Below the pieces are notes generated by a model. The model saw only the letters and a program-made list of their open reading frames with translations, had not been told where the DNA came from and made no database searches. A stretch of 64,000 nucleotides of DNA from Rhodococcus sp. PAMC28707. GTDB taxonomy: Bacteria > Actinomycetota > Actinomycetes > Mycobacteriales > Mycobacteriaceae. Shown here piece after piece: positions 1 to 7,111 of this stretch. Each line of letters begins with the position of its first letter. Position 1 is the stretch's first letter. Position numbers and translations under genes: made by a program. The stretch is taken from NCBI RefSeq assembly GCF_004795915.1, contig NZ_CP039253.1:3162001-3226000 (forward strand), in the 5' to 3' direction.

Positions 1-1
1 G

Positions 2-91
2 CCGGTCGCCATGGACGAGGGCCTGCGTTTCGCTATCCGCGAGGGCGGTCGTACCGTCGGCGCCGGTCGCGTCACGAAGATCATCAAGTGA
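2..91 (+). CDS. tuf: Elongation factor Tu, C-terminal 29 residues (partial)
   Basis: The window opens inside a gene whose last residues read [20 protein letters not shown] and end in VTKIIK before a TGA stop. This is the invariant C-terminus of EF-Tu domain 3, including the [13 protein letters not shown] strand. EF-Tu is the GTPase that carries aminoacyl-tRNA to the ribosomal A site. The 5' part lies outside the window, presumably behind fusA in the str operon. A strong intrinsic terminator follows within 20 nt, so tuf ends its transcription unit here. Confidence 0.97.
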   Translation, partial: PVAMDEGLRFAIREGGRTVGAGRVTKIIK

Positions 92-105
92 TCTAGCTTC
101 ACTCG

Positions 106-151
106 AAAAGAGGCGTCCATCTCCGTAAGGAGGTGGACGCCTCTTTTTTTG
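106..151 (+). terminator. Intrinsic terminator of tuf
   Basis: Perfect 11-bp stem (AGAGGCGTCCA at 109-119 pairs with 134-144), a 14-nt loop and a run of eight T. It lies 15 nt after the tuf stop and is the only classic stem plus U-tract in the window; the other hairpins lack a T run. Confidence 0.95.
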
Positions 152-175
152 TGTTCTCGTACCCGCTGACATCCC

Positions 176-198
176 GCTTGAATGGTCCACTCATACGA
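176..198 (+). repeat. Solo copy of a 23-nt dispersed palindromic repeat unit
   Basis: The unit begins GCTTGAATGGTCCACTC and ends ATACGA. It matches the left arm of the element at 18207-18229 at 22 of 23 positions and is related to the arms of the hairpin at 21612-21662. Here only one arm is present. It lies between the tuf terminator and the convergent DUF6286 gene. Confidence 0.6.
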
Positions 199-234
199 TC
201 AGATAGCTACAAGGAATCACTCGTGCACATCGAG

Positions 235-795
235 CTACTTGGACGGCACCGCAGCGTTCACATGCATCTGGATTCGAAGAGCGACTGCTCCGCCTTCGAC
301 GGACTCGGCAACGAACTCCGCCTTCTTCTCGGCGGCCCGTGTGAAGGCGTCGATGTCGATGGCAGGGGATGCCGACACGGTGACCGCTAGCGTCGCGGTA
401 CCTCGGTCGTCGATAGCTCGGCCCCTGGAGGATTCGACTTCGGGGAACGTCGAGAGATCAGTGGCGATCCCGCGTGCCAGGGCGCCGAGGTCGACTCGGA
501 CCGCGAGGGCTTCCTCGGCGTAGATCTGCATCGTCCCGGTGCGCCGCGGCGACAGGTTGCCGATAATCAGTGCAATTGCACCGATGGCGCTGACGATGGC
601 AGTCGCGGCGAGTGCTGCTTCCCACCAGTCTTGCGCCGGTAGTTCCGCGATCGTGGCCCGATCGAATCGAGACAGAGTGCGCACCGCGAGCGGAAGGTCG
701 AAGTACCAGGCGAGCGCGAATGCGCCGGCCCCGAGCAGCGCGACGCCGAGTAGAACGACGAGCAGACGGTCGACGACTGCAGTTGCGCGCTTCAT
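235..795 (-). CDS. DUF6286-type membrane protein, distal gene of the Asp23/Gls24 operon
   Basis: A 186-residue protein with two predicted membrane segments (about residues 9-30 and 60-80), followed by a soluble C-terminal domain rich in alternating valines (TATLAVTVSASPAIDID) of the kind seen in AmaP/DUF6286 partners of Asp23/Gls24 proteins. Its ATG overlaps the stop of the upstream gene (ATGA at 792-795), implying translational coupling. It is the last gene of a leftward five-gene unit. By family analogy these proteins anchor or partner Asp23-type factors at the membrane under cell-envelope stress; the exact biochemical role is unknown. Confidence 0.75.
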   Translation of the reverse strand: MKRATAVVDRLLVVLLGVALLGAGAFALAWYFDLPLAVRTLSRFDRATIAELPAQDWWEAALAATAIVSAIGAIALIIGNLSPRRTGTMQIYAEEALAVRVDLGALARGIATDLSTFPEVESSRGRAIDDRGTATLAVTVSASPAIDIDAFTRAAEKKAEFVAESVEGGAVALRIQMHVNAAVPSK

Positions 796-1727
796 CTGCG
801 TGCCTGGTGGAGTCGGATTCGGGTGTCTCTGGCGTCGGCCAGTACCGACAGCGTCGGTGCTACAGCATCACGGACGGCTTCGGTGAGAGCTTCGTCTTCG
901 CCTGCTTCGGTTCGGTGTACCTCGACGGTGATGCGCTTCTTCGTGACCGTCGTGCAAGCGGATTCGACTCCGGGTACCTCCCCTGCGTGATCGCTGCACA
1001 TGCGTGCGACGTCGGTCGGTCGCATCCATACCATCGGCGAAGGCGATGTCGGCGAGGTAACCCCGGTGTGTGTCTGCGTGCGGGGCTTGGCTCCGATGAC
1101 GAGAAGTGACAGTCCGGCAATCATCGCTGCCCCCGATGCGGTGATCATCCATGGCGCCCAATGTAATTCGGAAATCCAGTCGACCGCGTTGCGGATCCAG
1201 GGAGCCCCGCCGATCGTGTCGTGCACGATCAAGAATTCGCGACCTGCGACGAAGGCCAGTGCCAGCATGCCGAAGGCGAGCGCAACGGCGACGGGGAGTG
1301 CGCCCGGACTTGCCGTCGGTGGGCGCGGTCTCGGTGCCGCAACGGCCGTGTCGTCCGAAACCGGGTGTTCCACAGGTTCTCCGGCGGATGTTGCGGCAAC
1401 CATGACATTGAGCCGATACAAGGGCAGGCCCACGATATTGTCGAGGGCGCGGGCGACCTCGGTGTAGACGGCCTCGGAGACGTCGGCGATTCGGCACGGC
1501 CACGTCAGGCTCACGTAGAGGTTGATCGAGACCGAGTACTCGCCGACCGATGCATCGGCGCGCGGCAGGTCCCGGCCGGTCAAGCGTGATATTCCACCGA
1601 CGCTACGGACGACGGCAGGCACTGTCAGGGCCGCTGCGACGGCCACGCGTTCGATAGCACGCTCCTTGATGACGAGGGTTCCTCGCCCGCCAGTGTCGGC
1701 CGTTGCGGCGCGGTCTGTATCAACCAC
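792..1727 (-). CDS. Asp23/Gls24 domain fused to a DUF6286-type membrane domain
   Basis: About 311 residues. The N-terminal ~120 residues (GTLVIKERAIERVAVAAALT, then GEYSVSINLYVSL) are an Asp23/Gls24 domain. A proline-rich linker follows, then two membrane segments (LPVAVALAFGMLALAF and MITASGAAMIAGLSLLVIG) and a C-terminal domain resembling the neighbouring 186-residue protein. I chose the GTG at 1727 because it overlaps the TGA of the upstream small gene. An upstream in-frame start at 1787 would give 331 residues but would overlap that gene by 68 nt. No clear Shine-Dalgarno precedes either start, so coupling is the likelier mode. Role inferred: membrane-linked envelope-stress factor. Confidence 0.72.
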   Translation of the reverse strand: MVDTDRAATADTGGRGTLVIKERAIERVAVAAALTVPAVVRSVGGISRLTGRDLPRADASVGEYSVSINLYVSLTWPCRIADVSEAVYTEVARALDNIVGLPLYRLNVMVAATSAGEPVEHPVSDDTAVAAPRPRPPTASPGALPVAVALAFGMLALAFVAGREFLIVHDTIGGAPWIRNAVDWISELHWAPWMITASGAAMIAGLSLLVIGAKPRTQTHTGVTSPTSPSPMVWMRPTDVARMCSDHAGEVPGVESACTTVTKKRITVEVHRTEAGEDEALTEAVRDAVAPTLSVLADARDTRIRLHQARR

Positions 1728-1905
1728 GGCCGCGACCGCGGCTACGCAGCAACGTAGTGAGGTCGAGGCGGCCATCGAAGTGAGCACCGATCGCGACCCC
1801 TACGGCCCCGAGGAACAGTGCGAGTACGAATCCACTGAACCCGCCGATGATTCCAGCAAGCGCCAGCAGCAAGCCCGTGAGCAACCCCGCGAGTGTGTAC
1901 GTCAT
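1720..1905 (-). CDS. Small two-helix membrane protein (DUF2273/AmaP-like)
   Basis: A 61-residue protein that is almost entirely two glycine-rich hydrophobic helices (LAGLLTGLLLALAGIIGGFS and GFVLALFLGAVGVAIGAHF) with a basic tail (LLRSRGRGRG). Small proteins of this form usually sit in Asp23/Gls24 operons and serve as membrane anchors. It overlaps its upstream neighbour by 4 nt and the downstream gene by 8 nt, so it is part of a tightly coupled operon. Function is inferred from this context and the topology. Confidence 0.75.
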   Translation of the reverse strand: MTYTLAGLLTGLLLALAGIIGGFSGFVLALFLGAVGVAIGAHFDGRLDLTTLLRSRGRGRG

Positions 1906-2204
1906 CGATGACTCCCTGTCGGTTGTATTGCGACGTCTTCGACGGTGACCACGATCGGTACCGACACGTGTGGCCCGACGGCATCACGCACTCCGCGTGC
2001 AACCTCGTGCACGTCGCTGGGGTATTCGACGCTGATGTGGATCTCGCAGACTTCGGCGTCGTTGCGGATTCCGACGATCCTACGACCGGGCAGGTATGTC
2101 GCGATCTCACCGAACTCGCCCGGATGCAGTGCGCTGACACCCGCAACACTCAGCGTGATCGACGCGATGGTGTCAGCGAGTTCGATCTCCTGTGGCGCGC
2201 TCAC
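1902..2204 (-). CDS. Asp23/Gls24 family protein, short form
   Basis: A 100-residue protein without signal or membrane segment. It keeps the Asp23-like core of an N-terminal helix (IELADTIASITLSVAGVSAL), then alternating strands (CEIHISVEYPSDVHEVARGV and SVPIVVTVEDVAI). It overlaps the preceding Asp23/Gls24 gene and the following small membrane protein by 4 nt each. It is likely a soluble partner recruited by the membrane proteins encoded downstream. The family is linked to alkaline and cell-wall stress in Gram-positives; the direct molecular activity is not established. Confidence 0.75.
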   Translation of the reverse strand: MSAPQEIELADTIASITLSVAGVSALHPGEFGEIATYLPGRRIVGIRNDAEVCEIHISVEYPSDVHEVARGVRDAVGPHVSVPIVVTVEDVAIQPTGSHR

Positions 2205-2644
2205 TGCACACGCGGTCGGAGGTCCGGATCAGGTCCGGTTTCGGTGTCGTCGAAGAGCATGACGTCGTAGACGGTGACGTTGACCTCGGTGACCTCGAGG
2301 CCCGTCATCCGTTCGACGGCGGTGATGATGTTGCGGCGAATACCTGCGGCCAGTTCGTGCAGCGCTACGCCGTATTCGGCGACGATGCCGATGTCGATCG
2401 CGGCTTGCTTCTCGCCCACCTCCACGGCCACTCCCTGGCTGTGGTTGACCCGGGCACCCGGTATCCGATCGCGGAGAGCTCCGACCGCTCTGGCTGTGCC
2501 GCCACCGACGTCGTAGACGCCGTCGATCTCGCGGGTCGCGATGCCGGCGATCTTTGCGACGACGGCATCGGCGATGATCGTTCGCCCCTGCGTGGTGGTC
2601 AGTGCTGCCGAACCCGCTGCAGCGAACCTGGGGTCTGTGGTCAT
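2201..2644 (-). CDS. Asp23/Gls24 family envelope stress response protein
   Basis: A 147-residue protein with the canonical Asp23/Gls24 pattern: GRTIIADAVVAKIAGIATRE, then GVYDVGGG, GVAVEVGEKQAAIDIGIVAEYG, IRRNIITAVERMTGLEVTEVNVTVYDV. It is the promoter-proximal gene of the operon. A TACGAT box lies 7 nt before the ATG with no good Shine-Dalgarno, so the mRNA is probably leaderless. Paralogous Asp23 domains occur in the next and the fourth gene of the operon. The proteins probably form a membrane-tethered stress complex; that is inference from the family. Confidence 0.85.
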   Translation of the reverse strand: MTTDPRFAAAGSAALTTTQGRTIIADAVVAKIAGIATREIDGVYDVGGGTARAVGALRDRIPGARVNHSQGVAVEVGEKQAAIDIGIVAEYGVALHELAAGIRRNIITAVERMTGLEVTEVNVTVYDVMLFDDTETGPDPDLRPRVQ

Positions 2645-2651
2645 ACCTCTG

Positions 2652-2657
2652 ATCGTA
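2652..2657 (-). promoter_or_regulatory. -10 box of the Asp23/Gls24 operon (leaderless)
   Basis: TACGAT on the minus strand, followed by 7 nt and the ATG at 2644. The TANNNT motif and its spacing match actinobacterial leaderless promoters. No convincing -35 hexamer is visible. Confidence 0.45.
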
Positions 2658-2769
2658 GTGATGCTGCCCCGGCGCGGCTACACAAAGTACAACCGGATAC
2701 GCAGGTTGTCTGCGACAGCCGAAGCGGCCGGCCGGCGCCGAAATACTCGCCGTCTGGTAAAGATCAGTC

Positions 2770-3915
2770 ATGGCAATTGTGATCGTTGGAGCAGGGTTGG
2801 CGGGTCTGCGGACCGCCCAGGAACTACGCAAACTCGAGTACGGCGGCGACATCGTGCTCGTCGGTGACGAGAACCATTTGCCGTACGACAGACCTCCACT
2901 GTCGAAGGAGGTCATTCGCGGCGAACGTGAGGACACCACCTTCGAACCCGCCGAATACTTCCTCGAACACAACATCGAACTACGCCTGGGCTCGGCTGCA
3001 GTAGCCGTGGATACCGCCGCGCAGACTGTGGAATTGGCAGACGGATCGACGCTGGCCTACGACGAACTCGTGCTTGCGACGGGCTTGCACCCTCGACGGA
3101 TTGCTTCGCTACCGGACCTGGCGGGCGTGCACGTGCTGCGGTCGCGAGACGACGCCGCGGCGCTACGCAAAGACGTCGAATCCAGCAGCCGTGCTCTTGT
3201 CGTCGGTGCAGGTTTCATCGGATGTGAACTCGCGGCAGGATTCCGGCATGCGGGGGCCGACGTCGTGATCGTCGAACCGCAACAAACACCGCTCGGTTCG
3301 GTGCTCGGCGCCGAGGTGGGCGAGCTCGTCGCTCGATTGCACCGGGAGGAGGGCGTCGACCTCAGGACCGGCATCGGCATCAAGACCCTCCGCGGATCCG
3401 ATCGAGTAACCCATGCCGTGCTCACCGATGACACCGAGATCGAGGTCGACACCGTAGTGATCGGTGTGGGATCGACACCCGTCACAGGCTTCCTGGCGAG
3501 CTCGGGAATCGAGATCGCCGACGGTATCTCCGCGGACGCCGTCGGCCGCACGAGCGATCCGCATGTGTGGACGGTCGGCGATGTCGCTGCGTGGACCGTC
3601 GGTGAAGCGAAGAAGCGGGTCGAGCATTGGAGCAACGTCGGCGATCAGGTTCGGGTCATGGTGCCCGCGATCCTCGGTCACGAGGCGGCCCCGGCGCGTC
3701 CGCAGGTGCCGTACTTCTGGAGCGACCAATACGATCTGAAGATTCAGGCTCTCGGAACGCCTTCTGCCGATGATTCTGTCAAGATTGTCGACGATGACGG
3801 CAGAAAATTCTTGGCCTACTACTTCCGTGACGGAATTCTTACCGCTGTTGTCGGTGCCGGGAAAGCTGGGGGAGTGATGAAGATGCGTGCGAAGATCGGG
3901 CTGCCTCTTGAGTGA
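2770..3915 (+). CDS. NAD(P)/FAD-dependent ferredoxin reductase-type oxidoreductase
   Basis: A 381-residue two-dinucleotide-binding-domain flavoprotein. The FAD Rossmann motif is at the N-terminus (IVIVGAGLAGLRTAQELR), the NAD(P) motif in the middle (LVVGAGFIGCELAAGF), and the second FAD-contact motif near residue 260 (VWTVGDVAAW). The C-terminal domain is of the reductase_C type. Such enzymes move electrons from NAD(P)H to a ferredoxin or rubredoxin serving P450s or oxygenases. No partner ferredoxin lies nearby, so the acceptor is unknown. A similar reductase lies downstream of tuf in M. tuberculosis (Rv0688, from memory). The ilvA start overlaps the 3' end, so the two are probably co-transcribed. 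Confidence 0.9.
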   Translation: MAIVIVGAGLAGLRTAQELRKLEYGGDIVLVGDENHLPYDRPPLSKEVIRGEREDTTFEPAEYFLEHNIELRLGSAAVAVDTAAQTVELADGSTLAYDELVLATGLHPRRIASLPDLAGVHVLRSRDDAAALRKDVESSSRALVVGAGFIGCELAAGFRHAGADVVIVEPQQTPLGSVLGAEVGELVARLHREEGVDLRTGIGIKTLRGSDRVTHAVLTDDTEIEVDTVVIGVGSTPVTGFLASSGIEIADGISADAVGRTSDPHVWTVGDVAAWTVGEAKKRVEHWSNVGDQVRVMVPAILGHEAAPARPQVPYFWSDQYDLKIQALGTPSADDSVKIVDDDGRKFLAYYFRDGILTAVVGAGKAGGVMKMRAKIGLPLE

Positions 3916-5122
3916 ACTTCTCACGGCTGGGGACATCTCCGACGCGGAGGACGTTCTCGAGCCTGTCATGCGGCGGACGCCTGTCGTGGCGTCGCGGATA
4001 CTCTCCGACCTGACCGGTCACGAGGTGCGTCTCAAGTGCGAGAATTTGCAACGCACCGGCTCCTTCAAGCCGCGAGGGGCCTACAACCGGATCTCCCGGC
4101 TCACCGCATCCGAGCGCGCCAACGGAGTCGTCGCTGCGAGCGCAGGTAATCATGCGCAGGGAGTCGCCTGGGCTGCAACCGAATTGAACATCGCCTCGAC
4201 GGTGTTCATGCCGACCGGCGCCTCGCTACCGAAGCTCGTCGCCACCAAGGCCTACGGAGCCACGGTGAACCTCGTCGGCGATACCGTCGACGAGGCACTG
4301 ACCCACGCCCGCGAGTTCGCGGAGCGGACCGGTGCCGTCCTGATACATCCGTTCGATCATCCCGACATCGTTGCCGGGCAGGCGACACTCGGAACCGAAC
4401 TGCTCGGGCAGATGCCGGAGGTCGGCACCGTCCTCGTTCCGACCGGCGGCGGCGGTCTGCTGGCCGGCGTCGCCGCCGCATTTCATTTTCACAAACCCGA
4501 TGTGCGGATCATCGGCATCCAGGCCGAGGGCGCGGCTGCGTGGCCGGCCTCGTTGAGAGCGGGCCATCCGATCGCAGCGGCATCGATGTCGACAATGGCC
4601 GACGGCATCGCGGTGGGGTTACCGGGGGCAGTTCCGTTCGCTCACGTGGCCGGTTGGGTCGACGACGTCGTCACCGTCAGCGAGGACGCACTATCGCGTG
4701 CCTTGCTGCTCTGCATCGAGCGGGCCAAACTCATCGTCGAGCCTGCAGGTGCAGCCGCCGTGGCCGCCCTGATGAGCCGCGACGACCTCGAACTTCGGGG
4801 TCCTGTCTGCGCGATCCTGTCCGGCGGCAACATCGATCCGCTGTTGCTGACCCATGTCATCACCCACGGGCTGCGCGCTGCAGGCCGATACTTGGCTGTC
4901 CGCGTCACGATTTCGGATCGACCGGGCGGGCTGTTGTCTCTGCTCGAGGTCGTCAAAAATCTTGGTGCGAGCGTCGTCGACGTCGTGCACTCGAGGACCG
5001 GAGGCCAGCTCGGCCTGGAGGAGGTCGAAGTCCTGCTCACCGTCGAAACCCGAGGCCCGATTCACCGTCAGGAGATTCTCGACGCTCTCGACGCATCGGC
5101 ATTCGGGGTCGGAACGCTGTAG
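3908..5122 (+). CDS. ilvA: Threonine ammonia-lyase (threonine deaminase) with C-terminal ACT domain
   Basis: About 404 residues. Converts threonine to 2-oxobutyrate and ammonia, the first step toward isoleucine. The fold-type II PLP lysine is K54 in GSFKPRGAYN. The Asn loop (SAGNHAQG) and the phosphate-binding glycine loop (PTGGGGLLAG) are clear. Residues after about 325 form an ACT-like regulatory domain (LAVRVTISDRPGGLLSLLEV), as in the short TIGR01127-type enzymes. The TTG at 3908 gives the family-like N-terminus SELLTAGDI and overlaps the upstream stop. A GTG at 3887 has a better-placed GGGGGAG and would add seven residues, so the start is uncertain. A perfect palindrome spans the stop codon. 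Confidence 0.93.
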   Translation: MSELLTAGDISDAEDVLEPVMRRTPVVASRILSDLTGHEVRLKCENLQRTGSFKPRGAYNRISRLTASERANGVVAASAGNHAQGVAWAATELNIASTVFMPTGASLPKLVATKAYGATVNLVGDTVDEALTHAREFAERTGAVLIHPFDHPDIVAGQATLGTELLGQMPEVGTVLVPTGGGGLLAGVAAAFHFHKPDVRIIGIQAEGAAAWPASLRAGHPIAAASMSTMADGIAVGLPGAVPFAHVAGWVDDVVTVSEDALSRALLLCIERAKLIVEPAGAAAVAALMSRDDLELRGPVCAILSGGNIDPLLLTHVITHGLRAAGRYLAVRVTISDRPGGLLSLLEVVKNLGASVVDVVHSRTGGQLGLEEVEVLLTVETRGPIHRQEILDALDASAFGVGTL

Positions 5123-5146
5123 GTGCGCGATCGCGCACCTACAGCG
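5115..5146 (+). terminator. Perfect 32-bp palindrome across the ilvA stop codon
   Basis: CGCTGTAGGTGCGCGA is followed immediately by its exact reverse complement, giving a fully symmetric 32-bp sequence. The ilvA TAG (5120-5122) lies inside the left arm. There is no T run. As RNA it could form a long stem, so a Rho-independent-like terminator is the first guess. Dyad symmetry with no spacer also fits a protein-binding site or an inverted dimer relic. Confidence 0.6.
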
Positions 5147-5274
5147 TAAGAGTTCGTGGCCAAATCTGCGGAGCGGTACGTGTTCCCCGGATACTTGTCG
5201 GTGACTGCCCGTACGATCCGAGCGTGCCCTCAGGTTGCGGCGAACGTGCCCGATTAATTTTCGACGCCACGAGA

Positions 5275-5308
5275 GTCTGCAGTATTCGAGACCTCAGTGT
5301 CTGCAGTA
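5275..5308 (+). promoter_or_regulatory. Direct repeat upstream of the ABC exporter operon
   Basis: The decamer GTCTGCAGTA occurs at 5275-5284 and again at 5299-5308, a 24-bp period. Each copy is followed within 2-3 nt by CGAGA, and each contains the symmetric core CTGCAG. The pair ends 43 nt before the GTG of the ATPase gene. It resembles a tandem operator. The rest of the 5147-5351 intergenic stretch shows no gene. Confidence 0.35.
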
Positions 5309-5351
5309 ACGAGAAGTACGTGTTCATGACAAAGACAGGGGAGGGTATGTC

Positions 5352-6320
5352 GTGGCAAATGCCGTCGAAGTAGACAATCTCGTACTCGAGTACGGGAAGA
5401 ACGTCGCGCTCAACGGGATCAGCTTCTCGGTGCCGGAGGGAACGGTTCTCGGAGTTCTGGGACCGAACGGCGCAGGCAAGACGACGGCGGTTCGCATCTT
5501 GGCGACGTTATTGAAGGCGACGTCTGGAACCGCGAAAGTATTCGGCCTCGACGTCGGAAAGCAAGCAGACGAGGTCCGGTCCACCATCGGGTTGACCGGC
5601 CAGTTCGCGGCGGTCGACGAGTATCTCACCGGTTACGAGAATCTAGAGATGGTCGGTCGCCTGTTCGGGCTGAAGAAGGCCGAGGCGCGCTCGCGCGCGG
5701 ACACTCTGCTGGAACGGTTCGATCTGCTCGATGCTCGTGACCGCACAGCCAAGCAGTATTCGGGCGGTATGCGTAGACGCCTCGACATCGCTGCCAGTCT
5801 CATCGGTCGGCCGCAGGTGCTGTTTCTCGACGAGCCTACAACCGGTCTCGATCCGCGAAGCCGAATCGGCATGTGGGACTTCATCTCCGATCTGGTCAAG
5901 GATGGCACGACCATTCTGTTGACCACGCAGTACTTGGAGGAAGCAGACCGGTTGGCAGACAAGATCATCGTCCTCGACAAGGGGTCGATCATCGCCGAGG
6001 GTACCGCTGATCAGCTGAAGGCGCAGGTCGGCGGCGAGCGTCTCGAGTTCGTACTCACCGACCCTGACGATCGGGCACGCGCTCATGAATTGCTGGCTCC
6101 GATCGGTGTCGACGAACCGCAGTGGGACGCGCAGGCCCGCCGAATCGTCATGTCGGTAGACGGTGGCGCGGACGACTTGACGACGGCACTGTTGAAGCTG
6201 CGCGAAGCCGCTATCTCCGTGGTCGACGTCGGCTTGCGGCGCCCCAACCTGGACGACGTATTCCTCAGTCTCACCGGCCATGCGACCGTGTCGGACGCGG
6301 CAGTGGAGGTAGACAAATGA
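5352..6320 (+). CDS. ABC exporter ATP-binding protein (DrrA-like)
   Basis: A 322-residue nucleotide-binding subunit. Walker A is GPNGAGKTT (about residues 37-45), the signature is YSGGMRRRLDIA, and Walker B is VLFLDEPTTGLD, followed by the switch-type TTQYLEEADRLAD. The ~100-residue C-terminal extension is typical of DrrA/daunorubicin-resistance exporters of lipids or drugs. The GTG at 5352 has GGGGAGGG 6 nt upstream. Its stop overlaps the ATG of the permease gene (ATGA), so the two form one transporter. The substrate cannot be told from sequence. Confidence 0.92.
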   Translation: MANAVEVDNLVLEYGKNVALNGISFSVPEGTVLGVLGPNGAGKTTAVRILATLLKATSGTAKVFGLDVGKQADEVRSTIGLTGQFAAVDEYLTGYENLEMVGRLFGLKKAEARSRADTLLERFDLLDARDRTAKQYSGGMRRRLDIAASLIGRPQVLFLDEPTTGLDPRSRIGMWDFISDLVKDGTTILLTTQYLEEADRLADKIIVLDKGSIIAEGTADQLKAQVGGERLEFVLTDPDDRARAHELLAPIGVDEPQWDAQARRIVMSVDGGADDLTTALLKLREAAISVVDVGLRRPNLDDVFLSLTGHATVSDAAVEVDK

Positions 6321-7111
6321 GTGTTGTGCGCGATTCACTGATCATCGGCAAACGCAATCTGATCAAGATCAAGCGGGTTCCGGATCTGCTGGTCTTCGCG
6401 ACGCTGTCACCCATCATGTTCGTGCTGCTGTTCGCGTACGTGTTCGGCAGTGCCGTCGACATTCCAGGCGGCGGCGACTACAAGAGCTTCCTGATGGGCG
6501 GCATCTTCGTTCAGACGATGATCTTCGGTGCCACGATCACCGGATCTTCGCTGGCAGAGGATCTGCAAAAGGGTGTGATGGACAGATTCCGTTCGCTGCC
6601 GATGGCACGCTCGGCCGTGGTCATCGGACGAACTGCCGCCGACGTGGGCAACAACTTGGTGACCATCACGATCATGTCCATCACCGGTTTGATCGTTGGC
6701 TGGCGCATTACGACGTCGTTCTTCGAGGCTTTGGCGGGGTACGTACTGCTGCTGTTGTTCGCTTACTCGATCTCGTGGGTGATGGCGTTCGTCGGGCTGT
6801 CGGTGAGGTCACCGGAAATCTTCAACAATGCGTCGTTCATCGTCATATTCCCCGTCACCTTCATCGCGAACACATTCGTGCCTATCGACGGCTTCCCACC
6901 GGTGCTCAAAGCGATCGCCGAATGGAATCCGATCTCCTCGACCGTCCAGGCGGTACGCGAGTTGTTCGGCAACACAAGTCCTTTGGCACCGCCGCCGGAT
7001 GTGTGGCCACTGCAGAACCCAGTGCTCTATACCCTCATTTGGGTGGTCGTGCTACTGGTGGTCTTCGTGCCGTTGTCGGTGCGTAAGTACGAGAGAACGC
7101 TTACTGCTTGA
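6317..7111 (+). CDS. ABC-2 type exporter permease (DrrB-like)
   Basis: A 264-residue integral membrane protein with about six hydrophobic segments, starting MSVVRDSLIIGKRNLIKIKR. It carries the ABC-2 signature region near LSVRSPEIFNNASFIVIFPVTFIANTF. The ATG overlaps the stop of the DrrA-like gene by one codon step, and GGAGGT lies just upstream. Together they probably form a 2+2 exporter. The 3' end overlaps the convergent thioester hydrolase gene by 11 bp, leaving no room for a separate terminator. Confidence 0.9.
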   Translation: MSVVRDSLIIGKRNLIKIKRVPDLLVFATLSPIMFVLLFAYVFGSAVDIPGGGDYKSFLMGGIFVQTMIFGATITGSSLAEDLQKGVMDRFRSLPMARSAVVIGRTAADVGNNLVTITIMSITGLIVGWRITTSFFEALAGYVLLLLFAYSISWVMAFVGLSVRSPEIFNNASFIVIFPVTFIANTFVPIDGFPPVLKAIAEWNPISSTVQAVRELFGNTSPLAPPPDVWPLQNPVLYTLIWVVVLLVVFVPLSVRKYERTLTA

